Shown: positions 52,701 to 61,300 of the stretch, in pieces
How positions within the stretch are numbered: the stretch's first letter is position 1
Layout: every line of letters starts with the position of its first letter
Source of the DNA: Monarcha castaneiventris obscurior
Lineage: Eukaryota; Chordata; Aves; Passeriformes; Monarchidae
NCBI GenBank assembly: GCA_026261815.1
Contig: JAMPIT010000434.1
Location: forward strand, 16,861,001-16,925,000
Length of the DNA stretch: 64,000 bases
Direction: 5' to 3'
Translations under genes and position numbers: made by a program
Notes under the pieces: model-generated
Told to the model about the DNA's origin: nothing
Database searches by the model: none
The model's input: only the letters and a program-made list of their open reading frames with translations

Positions 52701-53448
52701 ATGAACCAGCAGCTCTGGATTATGGTTGAACCTTCTGGATTTTTGTCCCATGAATATACGTGCTGAGTAACTCCTCTCACACAACACTTTATAACAATTC
52801 CCCTCGTATCCTATAATAACACTGCATAGATTATAATTAGTTTGAAAAAATGAAAATTTATTATAATCAGCTTGAATAGATGAACATTGACTCCTAAGAA
52901 GAGAGTGAGGAGTGCCAACCTCCTGAAACTAGTCTTGTACCAATATAAGAGAATGACCTCTAGTATGTGGGGTGCTTTACAGGGATTGCCTTTTTTCTCT
53001 CTGGTTTAAAAATAAACAGGCAGAGGGACAAGTGTGATGCTTCCACTAACTCTGAAAGGGCCAGTCTCTGCTTCTTTTTATGAGAAATAAAAAGATCACA
53101 AAGCAAAGCACACGGAGCATGCAAGGAGTCTAGAATGCCAGCTAAATCAGAGGACAAATTTCTCTTCCCTGTACATGTCAGAATACCTCTTCAGAGAAAC
53201 TGAAATAAGAATACTAACTCCAAACAACTGCAGACTGCAACAATATACAACTTTGACCATGATATTGAATAGTAATAATTAAAAGATGCCATCTTTCTGC
53301 ATAAGTAACTGCCCTAAGCTACAAGTGACAATAAAATAGAAAGCTGAAAGACTTTACCATTCAACGGCGCTTGCACTGAGAGCTGTATCTTTAGGAAGAA
53401 AATAAGCACAGTAGCCACTGTGACTATACTGAAGCTCTTGGCTGACAT
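31662..53448 (-). CDS. CA12: CA12, membrane-anchored alpha-carbonic anhydrase XII, complete
   Basis: CA XII hydrates CO2 to bicarbonate and a proton at the outer face of epithelial cells. Ten exons in transcript order: 53358-53448, 50185-50205, 43936-44115, 41296-41438, 40390-40485, 38673-38736, 38057-38214, 36881-37007, 32425-32509 and 31662-31746. They sum to 1050 bp, that is 349 residues plus stop, with every phase consistent. Domains: signal peptide 1 to about 26; CA domain about 31-290; one membrane helix about 294-318; basic cytoplasmic tail. Zinc ligands His121, His123 and His147 (HLHWG and LHIVHY), proton-shuttle His96 (NNGHS), Glu134 (SEHTV) and Thr228 (LTTPPC) are all present. Cys52 and Cys232 match the disulfide of the CA9/CA12/CA14 group. 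N-glycosylation sequons occur at Asn30 and Asn128. The tail [14 protein letters not shown] matches CA12 specifically. All introns are GT-AG except the one after 38057, which is GC-AG. Confidence 0.96.
32425..32509 (-). CDS. CA12: CA12 exon 9, transmembrane helix
   Basis: The exon encodes [15 protein letters not shown] followed by further hydrophobic residues, then WLLRKKK. The GxxxS spacing (GFVVS) resembles the dimer-supporting motif of the human helix. Joining it directly to exon 8 corresponds to the human isoform that lacks an 11-residue segment before the membrane. Confidence 0.93.
32510..36880 (-). other. CA12: CA12 intron 8
   Basis: A GT-AG intron of 4.4 kb between the end of the CA domain and the membrane exon. 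Mammals have an optional 33-bp exon in this intron; I found no homologous sequence. A 21-bp phase-compatible candidate at 33369-33389 is discussed as a finding. The remainder is AT-rich without recognised elements. Confidence 0.7.
36881..37007 (-). CDS. CA12: CA12 exon 8, end of CA domain
   Basis: The exon encodes [15 protein letters not shown] through [18 protein letters not shown], closing the catalytic domain. The acceptor is ccctttctag and the donor is gtgagttgt. Confidence 0.95.
38057..38214 (-). CDS. CA12: CA12 exon 7, LTTPPC active-site segment, GC donor
   Basis: The exon encodes [13 protein letters not shown], the [13 protein letters not shown] active-site segment with Thr228 and disulfide Cys232, and [16 protein letters not shown]. 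The acceptor is gttaaattttag-like (tttttag before ATCAG). The donor is CAG|gcaagt, a GC donor with otherwise perfect consensus. Confidence 0.94.
38673..38736 (-). CDS. CA12: CA12 exon 6, [14 protein letters not shown]
   Basis: Twenty-one codons plus one base, between acceptor tcattgcag and donor gtgagtggc. It aligns with GSFNPSYDKIFSHL of human CA XII. Confidence 0.94.
40390..40485 (-). CDS. CA12: CA12 exon 5, third zinc ligand
   Basis: Thirty-two codons run from [13 protein letters not shown] to AVLAVLLE. His147 in LHIVHY is the third zinc ligand. The length of 96 bp matches 32 residues in human CA XII. The acceptor is cctttgtag and the donor is gtaggatgc. Confidence 0.95.
41296..41438 (-). 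CDS. CA12: CA12 exon 4, HLHWG zinc site
   Basis: The exon encodes [11 protein letters not shown] with the first two zinc ligands, then [14 protein letters not shown]. The N-K-S sequon at residue 128 lies in the loop between them. The acceptor is ctgcttacag and the donor is gtaaagctc. Confidence 0.95.
41439..43935 (-). other. CA12: CA12 intron 3
   Basis: A GT-AG intron of 2.5 kb. Its open frames are short, and no transposon or RNA gene is recognised. Confidence 0.7.
43936..44115 (-). CDS. CA12: CA12 exon 3, N-terminal CA domain with Cys52 and His96
   Basis: The exon runs from [17 protein letters not shown] to LINNGHS. It contains the first disulfide Cys, the QSPIDFH motif of alpha-carbonic anhydrases and the proton-shuttle His. 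The acceptor is attcacacag and the donor is gtaagggag. Confidence 0.95.
44670..44770 (-). mobile_element. Probable ancient CR1-like LINE fragment
   Basis: The stretch reads aggaaggtccttaggg, then gacccagcctgatct, then tgtaacacaggacactggg. This resembles the widespread old CR1 3'-region pattern (a 'ctagtctgacctcctg' block followed by 'tataacacaggcca') that in this reading direction is the reverse strand of the element. The match is from memory and the copy is diverged. Confidence 0.4.
47822..47896. repeat. Diverged tandem duplication, about 38 bp
   Basis: Two adjacent segments share the opening gctaaag and the block aattctgttggc followed by a t-a-t-t-a tail. The spacing between copies is about 38 bp, and there are substitutions between them. 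No function is apparent. Confidence 0.5.
50185..50205 (-). CDS. CA12: CA12 exon 2, 21-bp microexon (GSKWSYI)
   Basis: The acceptor is tttaaacag and the donor is gtaagtact. The exon supplies two bases of Gly31 plus SKWSYI and the first base of Gly38, corresponding to SKWTYF of human CA XII. It completes the N-G-S glycosylation sequon begun in exon 1. Only this 21-bp stretch satisfies phase 1 on both sides. Confidence 0.88.
50487..50520. repeat. Poly-T/CT simple repeat
   Basis: Thirteen T residues, then ctctc, then sixteen T residues. It lies about 280 bp upstream, in transcript order, of the CA12 exon 2 microexon. Confidence 0.9.
52831..52890. repeat. 30-bp tandem duplication
   Basis: The segment starting ttataattagtttgaa at 52831 recurs at 52861 as ttataatcagcttgaa, followed in both by an a-t-g-a-a motif. 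The copies differ at several positions. Confidence 0.7.
53358..53448 (-). CDS. CA12: CA12 exon 1, start codon and signal peptide
   Basis: ATG at 53448-53446 begins MSAKSFS, then a hydrophobic stretch ([11 protein letters not shown]) ending QAPLN, which aligns with the mammalian signal peptide ending APVNG. The donor is gtaaagtc. The frame stays open 27 codons upstream of this ATG but contains no earlier ATG there, which supports this start. Confidence 0.9.
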
Positions 53449-53522
53449 CTCAAGGAAAGACTTATAATATTCCAGCAGTTCACAGGTTTCTTTGCACTCT
53501 GAAGAAATTCCCTTGTAGACAT
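53424..53522 (-). other. Upstream ORF overlapping the CA12 start codon
   Basis: An ATG at 53522-53520 opens 32 codons in a different frame and stops with TAG at 53426-53424, 20 bases beyond the CA12 ATG. Its Kozak context is weak (C at -3, T at +4), while the CA12 ATG has G at -3. If transcription starts near the TATA-based position, this uORF is in the mRNA and would lower initiation at CA12 unless bypassed by leaky scanning. Confidence 0.5.
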
Positions 53523-53614
53523 GTGGCAAATAGCAGAATGCACATATACAGAGCTTCTGCTAATGAGTTACTGCCCTCCTCTCCCCTTTTCTCTCTCCTT
53601 GCCTTTAGGACTGC

Positions 53615-53622
53615 TTTTTATA
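53615..53622 (-). promoter_or_regulatory. CA12: TATA box of CA12
   Basis: TATAAAAA on the minus strand lies 167-174 bases upstream of the CA12 ATG and predicts a start near 53588, with a 5' UTR of about 140 bases. A TTACATCA element, similar to ATF/C/EBP sites, lies 30 bases further upstream at 53651-53658. No CpG island surrounds it, which suits a regulated, tissue-restricted promoter. The start site is inferred. Confidence 0.5.
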
Positions 53623-55785
53623 AAGCTCCTGAGACTCAACCCAAAACAAATGATGTAATCAGACCTACCTCTATGTCACAACACCCTCAGAAAACTGATC
53701 ATATCCTTCATTACCTCAGTTTTAGTGAGGTCTTCACAGGGCAGACTCCAGCACTTAGGGAATTTAAACATGGAATTTGAGAAATTATGGTCCATACCAC
53801 AGTAGAGTTTTTCTAGCCTGTTTCAGAGAGTCTCCTTCAGCTCCCATTTTTGGATCAGTCTGATGTAGTATAATGGCCCACTGTGAGGGCTGGAGGGAAG
53901 GGAGGAGAAGTGAGGCTCTGTGTGGGACTGGTAATAACTCAGAGGGACCATGGACACTTCCCACAAAAACCGTCCAACTTGTCAGGAACAGATTCTTTTT
54001 GACCTGAAGGCTCTTGGAACCAGGAGGACACATGAGGTTGGGAGGAGTGAAAATTCATGAAGCAACAGTCCCAGAATCTGATATTATTCAGGACATGTAT
54101 GGAGAGGGATAAAGAGGAGCACAGGGTGTAAGTTAATGTCCTCTTCTGTCAGTGACTGAGGAGTAAGCTCTTAAAGTGAGGATAGCTGAGAAGCAGAAGG
54201 TGGGATTGAAGAGACTATTGGTTTTATTACATTATTTAGTACTTTATTATTTATAATTTTTATTAACTTCTTGCTACATATCAGTAACAGCTTTATCATG
54301 TATTAGTATTGATTTGGTCAAACTTTATTTTCAACATCTTTTTTTATCAACTACTGTTTAATTGCTCAATGTTATTAGACTTGCTTCATTTTTCCTACCA
54401 TTTATGAGGTTAATAAGGGGAAAGGAAAGTTGACTGGAGCAGGGCTCACTTCTGCCTAGATCCCAGGTAGGGCCCTGCTGTAAAGCAGGATTCTGGTCTA
54501 TTGCTGCTGTTCATCCATAGCCCAGTCCTCCCAGTCTAGATGGAAGGAGGCTGCAGGGAGCAGCAGCAACTAATTAATGTCCTGTAGCTTTTTAGAAAAC
54601 AGCTGTGGTTGAGAACACTTCCTCTCATACTTCTCCTTAGCATTTGGTAAACCTAGATTGTAATTCTGCTTGTTTAGGTTCAGACAGATGTAATCAAGAG
54701 GAAGAGGGTGTAAGCTGCAGAGAAAATGTTTTTAACATGACTTTTCAAGTGCCATTGTCCAAAGCAGGGGGCCACTGTGTACCACATTTGTACAGAAGGC
54801 ATGCTGAGTGTGTTAAGCATATGGGCTATCAGCACACAGCTGTTGTTGCATGCAGGACCTTCCTAACCTGATGGAAATTTGGAAACATTATTTTGTAGGT
54901 TTCTGTGGAATAAGTGGTTTTGTCATCAGCCTTCGCATAGCTGGCAGCCTGTCTGACAAGCTGCTAAGGCTGGTATCAACAGCTGAAAATTACCTCCTCT
55001 ACAGAAAACCCCTGTTGTGTAGGAGGGTATGGACTGAGCTATCTGCCAAACTGTGTTTTCTTATCTCCTTCCTTCCTCTTTTCTGCCAGTGTTCTTGAAA
55101 CATTCACCATGGTGAAGTATGCTCTGATTCTTAGAATCTCCCTCAGACCATTTTTGCATCTTCACAATCTGCACCTCTCCTCCACAGTTCTTGCTATAGC
55201 AAAAGCCAGTTTGGCTTCACACCTATGAGAGGAATTCCAGGCAGTGCTTGTGCTGTCAAGGCTGGCTGGATAGAAAGCTCTTTGCTTCCAAAATATAAGC
55301 CGTAGAAAAAGAGAAAAGAAGCTGCCTGGCACAGTTGCCTGCCTGTGTTCTGCACAAACATCATAGGGATTGCATTTTATTCTGGCTTTTGGGTTGTTAG
55401 CAGTTGGTTTTCATTCCTGCACCAGGCCAAGGCAGAGACAGAGCAGCATTTTCGCGGACTAGGGGGGCTCATGAGAAGTAGTAGATTTGCATCCCAAGTG
55501 TGAAAGGTCAGGTTGAAATTCTGCAGTATGGGTTTCTCAGTCTTTAATTTTCACTGTCCCCTAACTTTAGTGGTGTTTTGCCAAGGAAGTAGTAATGCAT
55601 AGAATGATGGGATAGTGGAAAGTGTATAGGACAAGTTCAAGGCAAACGGGTGAGATGAGGCATTCTCATTAGAGAGTACATTTGGAGTTTTCACTTGCAG
55701 ATTCTGTGAGCACTTGACTGACCACACTCCCTCTTCCTGGTGTGTTTAGCTTCCAAGATGAAGCTGTAATAAAACAGAAAACAAG
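53623..55785. other. CA12 upstream region, no gene recognised
   Basis: The sequence is of mixed composition with short open frames only, and no recognised exon or transposon. The first few hundred bases are likely to include CA12 regulatory sites, but I can support none beyond the TATA box and the TTACATCA element. Confidence 0.45.
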
Positions 55786-55987
55786 GTTCTCTCGCCAGCC
55801 ATTCAGGCGCAGGGCGGGGCTTCCTCCGGCCATCGCAGGTGCGATTGAAAGAAGTCTCTAGGGAGCACGGTGGGCCGGGCTGTGGTACGGCAGCTCAAGC
55901 AGGCAGGGTTGCAGTCATCCTCCTGCTAGTGAGCTTTTCATTTTGTGTGGGGTTTGGCTGGTTGGTTGGTTTTGGGTTTTTTCAGCC

Positions 55988-56095
55988 GTGGTCTCCAAAC
56001 GATCAAAAGCTATAGCTAGTAAAAGTGTACCAACCCAAAAAGAACCCCCCAAAAGGCCACGTCTGTCCAGACCCCTTCCTGTACAGAGTGTTTGA
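55988..56095 (+). pseudogene. Broken CR1 ORF1, basic N-terminal segment
   Basis: The frame starts at a GTG where an ATG would be expected and runs 35 codons (VVSKRSKAIASKS, then KEPPKRPRLSRP) to a TGA. The Lys/Arg-rich stretch fits the nucleic-acid-binding start of CR1 ORF1. The frame is separated from the next piece by a frame change. Confidence 0.55.
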
Positions 56096-56334
56096 GCCTG
56101 TCAGTAGCACCATGGGATGGTGCAAAAGATGCCTGTGTGCGGTGCAAACAGGTGAATGATCTCCTCTGCCTGGTGGCCAAGCTTAAAGAGGAGGTAGAAA
56201 GACTAAGGAGTATTGGGGAAAATGAGAAGGAAATAGACTGGTGGAGTTTCACCCTTCCATCTGTGAGAGAAGCCCACCAGGAGTCAGGGGACTTCCACGC
56301 CTCCTACCATCAGGCAGGAGGAGGAGACCTATGA
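56095..56334 (+). pseudogene. Broken CR1 ORF1, CxxC and coiled-coil segment
   Basis: About 80 codons are open. They contain ACVRCKQVNDLL (CxxC), a heptad-like stretch through VAKLKEEVERLRSI, and EIDWWSFTLPSV. This is the most recognisable part of the element. It ends in TGA, and the following NRYEAL piece (56418-56515) lies in the third frame and also ends in a stop. Confidence 0.7.
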
Positions 56335-57336
56335 GATGAGAGTGGAAATTGGTCCCTACTCAGGGAGTTAATAAAAATTCCTCCCGACTCCCATCACCTA
56401 CCCAGGTGCTACTTCAGAATAGGTATGAGGCCCTGGATCCAGAGGGTCAGCCAGATGAGATTGAAGAAAATAATCTGCCTGCAGAACACTCAAGATCACA
56501 TCAGGCACAGACCTAAAACTCCCTCTGAGTGCATATATTGATTTTGTTCAGTGTGTGTCTTCAGAGGGATTAATTTCTCTTGCATTTCTGGACTGAAGTT
56601 AATCTATTACAGTAAAACATGACTGTAAAGCAACTTGACTTCAGGTCCCAGCTGTTGGGAAAACCCAACTTTTGTTTAAACAGTAGACTAAAGTATGATG
56701 CTTAGAATAGGTTAAGCAGCACCCATAAAAGAAACAGACTGAATACTGTATTTACAGTGTCTGTGACTATATTACAGTTAGAAATATTGCTAATCTTGGC
56801 ATGCAGGCGAATCCAAAGTACAAATATATTGCCAGTTAATTTAAAGGCACTGCATTCAGTTTCTGAGAAAAAGACCTGTTAAGTATCTACTTAGTTGCAT
56901 GTGGGGAATATATGTAGTGAATTACAAACTGATTATATACAAAGGTAATTAAGCTTTTTGGTGCTAATAGATTATATGATTTAACAGAGGTTCTCAGTCA
57001 CAGGGATGAGGTGGATATGCTACTTCGGCCTGTCGGGCATGGTTGCTGCATGCTCTGCAAGGGCATGGCTCATTCTGTTGATGAGGGCAGGAGAGTCACC
57101 TCAGATGTAAGTGGGTTCCTGGGGCCCACTCAAGGGAGTGGGCTGTGTTGTTCATAGTGATGACTGTATGAATGATGTGCAAGAAGATCTGTTATCTAAA
57201 ATAGGCTCCAACAAATTTCCTTGTCACCTTACCAGGATGGTGACCCTGCCAACCACATGAAAAGCACAAATGGTATCCTATGTTAGGAAAGGTTACCTAG
57301 GAAAGTTGCATGAAATAAGAATTTCAAAGGCAAAAA

Positions 57337-57361
57337 AGTGACCACGTTTTTTGTGGTCACT
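57337..57361. repeat. Perfect inverted repeat, 9-bp stem with 7-base loop
   Basis: AGTGACCAC, a GTTTTTT loop, then GTGGTCACT. The stem is exact. It has no gene context to suggest a function. Confidence 0.85.
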
Positions 57362-58367
57362 GCTGTGCCTAACAGGGCTTCTATGTAGTAATTTAAAAAC
57401 AAGCTGAGGATTTGCCTATGTGGGGGGGATGAAAAAGGATCCTTGCAAGGTGGCAACAGCCCAGAACAAATTTCCAGCAGAAGTTTCCAGCAAACCTAAA
57501 ATGTGAATTCATGGTGTGCTCAGGTGGGCTTTATATAACAACTAAATAATAGGTATATGCTTGTGAGTCACTATATTTGTCCTGTCTGCACACACTGAAA
57601 AGCCCAAAAGTGTGGTTAAAAAAAGGCTCAAGCAAACAAGTCACGAAACAGAGTACAGCAAAGTGAGGCATTCCGCTAAAGATGGAACACAGCTTTCTCC
57701 TCATTGCTTTGCACCCCTGGATCCTGCCAGAAATACTCCTCAGAATAACAGGATCATTTTTGTTGCTGGCCTCTGCTGTCTGCTTCATTCACCATACATG
57801 GTCATGGTGTTGGCTCGAGCTGGGAGTAGCCAGACTAAAGCCTTGCTATAGAGAAGACAGAGGCATCACATTGTCGGTTCTGGCTTTGCCTGGGTTCTAA
57901 GCTGGCAGGCTAGAAGAGAGTGAGCTGGGCAGAGTGCTGGGAGTCCCTATGCTGGCTATCTGTTTCTGACTCTGGGAATGACTTCCTTCTGCTTTATTTC
58001 TGTCCCTATACATCTGTAAAAATCTGTAGGTGCTGCATACTTTCCACATTGCAGCCAGCCATAAGACAATATGAACTGGGGAAGTTTGGAAAAATAGCCA
58101 GTTTCCTCCTTCCAGTTATGCCCTTTGCTCTGACCACTGAAATTCACTGCAGTTGCTGCTGCACAGGACGCAGAGGCCCCTTGTCGCTACTGCACCAGCT
58201 TCATCAACACAGGATGGCTGGCTAGAGTCCAACCAGAAGTCCTTCCATTTCTCTTGGAGTGTCTATGTCACTGAGGGATGTTATGTGCTCATTAACTCCT
58301 ATGCAACTCTAGTTTTTCTATTACAAAAAAACCCCAAATAATGAAGCCAAGTCTGCCTGTGACTGGG

Positions 58368-58391
58368 AAAAAAAAAAAAAAAAAAAAAAAA
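58368..58391 (+). repeat. Poly(A) run of 24
   Basis: Twenty-four consecutive A residues followed by an A/G-rich stretch. No canonical AATAAA lies within 30 bases upstream, and no retroposed gene is recognised before it. Confidence 0.9.
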
Positions 58392-61300
58392 GGAAGAAAG
58401 AAAAACAAACCCAAAATCTCACTTTATGGCTTTTTCCAAAATATCTTTAAATTGTCTGGAGTGACTCACTGACTCTGCTACACATCAAGAGATCTAAAGG
58501 TATATTTTAAAATAAAACTAGAGAGATGAATATTAATTCTGCTTCAGCCTCAGCTCCAAATGTATTTATGGCTTAGTGTTCTGGGTTGAGCCTGTTCTAA
58601 ATCAACAGGAGAACCTATGCTTAAGAAACTACAGGATGATTAAAATAGCCATCTCCTTTTGTGGAGCTTTGTGCAGAAACTCAAGGCAAGCTGTGCTCCA
58701 AGCACTATTTTATTATCTTTGGAGACATAAAAAGCTTGCTTGGTTTGTCTGGCTGGTAAACACCTTGCCAGTCATATGTTGCCTTTAAAAGCCAATGTGA
58801 AAGAAGTCAGTGTTGTAGTTTTCCAGAAATGTAAATCTTTAATAGTGACTGCAAAAGCCAGGTAGTTAGGAGTGGGGAGAGAGAGAAATGGGGGCTAGTT
58901 TTTTGCATGAAGGCATGAAGAAGTTTTAAATTAAATGTATTCTGCTTACATTTTAATAATATGTCCCCAAAATCTTTCAAAATATTAATTGTCATTCAGG
59001 AATGCAAGGAGTCCACATCTGCTGGCCTGTGTTCCCTTTGGGAAGGCAGTGCACCAGTGGTGCAGCTGCTGGTTTGAAACCTCCCCACAAGGGGCTTTTC
59101 CAGGCAGCCCTGGGACATGGAGCTGTTGGAGTTGTCCCACCAGCTTGTTTCCTGCAGCAGTCTTGTGTCCAGAGCTGCAATGTGATAGATATATCATACA
59201 CAGTGATAACCACATTTTCATAGCCAACAGGGTCAAAGGGACCTGCATAGCCCAGCACTGTAGATTGAGAACATTCCTGAATAGCCTCTCCTATTACAGA
59301 ACCAAGAACTGCTGCAAGTGTCTGCCTGCAGAGGTGAATGGGAATGACTTCTTCACTGACAGGCAATGCATGAGGAGTTTTTCCACATTATCTGCACAAA
59401 TCTGTTCAGATGATGGCAAGTCAGATTCTTTAATTTCACTGTCCTTTTCAGCCCTTAGTGATGCATCTTCACAACCCCATACAACTTGTAGTCAGCTGAG
59501 TAAATATAACCCCAAACTACTGAAATGTTTGTAGGTCTCTGAGAACAGAATGATTTATAAACACTCTAAGTAGCATGTGACAACAACAGATACAAAAGAT
59601 ACACAGTGCAATCCTTGCAGGAAGAAGTTTGCAAGTAGTCCTATGTTCCTTGTACACAGATACCTTGTGATTTAATATTGCTAATGCTTATACAGCACCA
59701 TCAATAGTATCTGCTCCTTTTCCCATGACAAGGTGATGGACAGTTCTCTCTGTAGGAACAGCCAGGGGTGACTCTGGGCACTGGCAAAAGAGCTGCCTGG
59801 AACAGCAGCCTGCTGGCAGCACAAGTGCCAATGCCCCAGCCCCCGCCAGCCATCTTCCTCTCCCTTGAGATTTTGCCATCTCAAGTTTCAAGTTCCAGCT
59901 AGAGCAGAAACATTTCAGAAGGCCTTGTTCAGTCCTTGAATTCATAGATGTTAAGTGAAGGGAGTGAAGAAAGGAAGAAAGCCAATGGTCTGCTATTTCA
60001 CAATTCAGATTGTGAAACATCTCAACATTGTGAATAACTAGGTCTGAAGAGTAACATAGTAACAAGTAATGTAGTCCTAATGACATGGAAGGAAAATTCC
60101 TGTTTCCCTGGTAAGGAGCTGATCTCCAAACAGGATAAAATGTGCCATTTTGCTACCACAAGTCTCATTAAACTTAGTTATCAATGAAGTATATATACTG
60201 TCTTTGTGTATAATGGCAAGTTTTTCCAGGGATACTTGGCTTTGGAGTCAAAACACTTCAGAACCAAAACGCTCTGAGGGGCTGGCACCTTTTGTGTTAG
60301 CATTTACAGTTCTTTGTGGACAGTAAAGTAGAACCAAGATATGTGTGCAGTACAGTACAAAATTCCTTGTACAAAACTGGAAGCAAGTCTGTGCAGCAGA
60401 GAGACAGGTGGGATGCCTTTGTAGCTTACAGCAAACAAAGAAGCAGAAATAGCTTGTACAGTGTTTTGACTATCAACAATCTTGTTTAATGTAGCAGGAA
60501 AAGTGGTATCATTTGTGTAGAGTTACAGTTCACAGATACATTTGATACTTTTACTGTAGTAATATTCTACAGATATAATCAGTATATACATTTAGATATT
60601 ATAACAGGTTAGAGGTGAAAAAAATCATTTTAAATCACCCAGTTCATCTTGGGACTTTCCATTTGTAAGTGTTTGAGATGGGAGTTCAGAAATTATTTTA
60701 AGTATTTCTTTTACAATAGTTTCTTTACATGTTCTTTTCACTGGCAAGTAGATTTTACATGATGATTCCTAAATTTTATCTGAAATAGTATAATTCTCTA
60801 CCATTTAATTATCTTCCTAATCCTCACAGATTATTACCAGAGTAATATTTCTTACATTTTTTGTGTCTGGATTATTGCCTGCTGTCCTTAGATTTGTTAA
60901 CTAATCATAGCGGTGAAATTGAAAACCTGAATGTCATTTAAACATGCAGGTACTTGTGGCTTAGGAACAGCTATGGGTTTGCCCCTTGTGACACAAGAAA
61001 TAGTACCAGTGAGTTTTAGGTTCTGGAGTTGCTCGAGTGCTTTTGAACAGTTTTCCCTTCCTTGGTCAAATGGATAAGATGGTCCCAACTATGATATTTT
61101 CCAGGCAAATAGGCACTACTAGGTTTTCTTTCAACAGGATGCCTGGAAGTTCTTTTCTGTGCTCTGATACAGTATGTAAGCTGAGCTGCCTGTTATTTTT
61201 TTTTAAATATACCTGTAGTTCCCTCATTCGCCAAAAATTAGTGAGTAAGCCTTGTTCAGTTGTGATGAAGAGAAATTAGTTATCCAGGCTATAAAACATT

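Larger units (their letters stand above)
50206..53357 (-). other. CA12: CA12 intron 1
   Basis: A GT-AG intron of 3.2 kb. It contains a poly-T tract at 50487-50520, interrupted by short CT steps, and a 30-bp tandem duplication at 52831-52890. Confidence 0.7.
55786..56515 (+). mobile_element. CR1 LINE 5' fragment (5' UTR and ORF1 part), truncated before ORF2
   Basis: A GC-rich start with QPFRRRAG- and AIAGAIERSL-type translation is followed by SKRSKAIASKS and KEPPKRPRLSRP, then by CVRCKQVNDLLCLVAKLKEE and VERLRSI with EIDWW. It ends with LLQNRYEALDPEG. These match avian CR1 ORF1, whose N-terminal part carries a basic segment, a CxxC pair, a coiled coil and an NRYEAL-type linker before an esterase-like domain. 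The three pieces lie in three different frames, so the copy is dead. The esterase-like domain, ORF2 with endonuclease and reverse transcriptase, and the 3' repeat are absent. Exact ends are uncertain by tens of bases. Confidence 0.75.

Noticed and set aside
53449..53529. In-frame N-terminal extension of CA12
   Set aside because: The frame is open upstream but only from a non-ATG codon. The MSAK start gives a normal signal peptide matching the family.
59688..60086. 132-codon minus-strand ORF
   Set aside because: No recognisable motif, and length alone is weak evidence in this composition.
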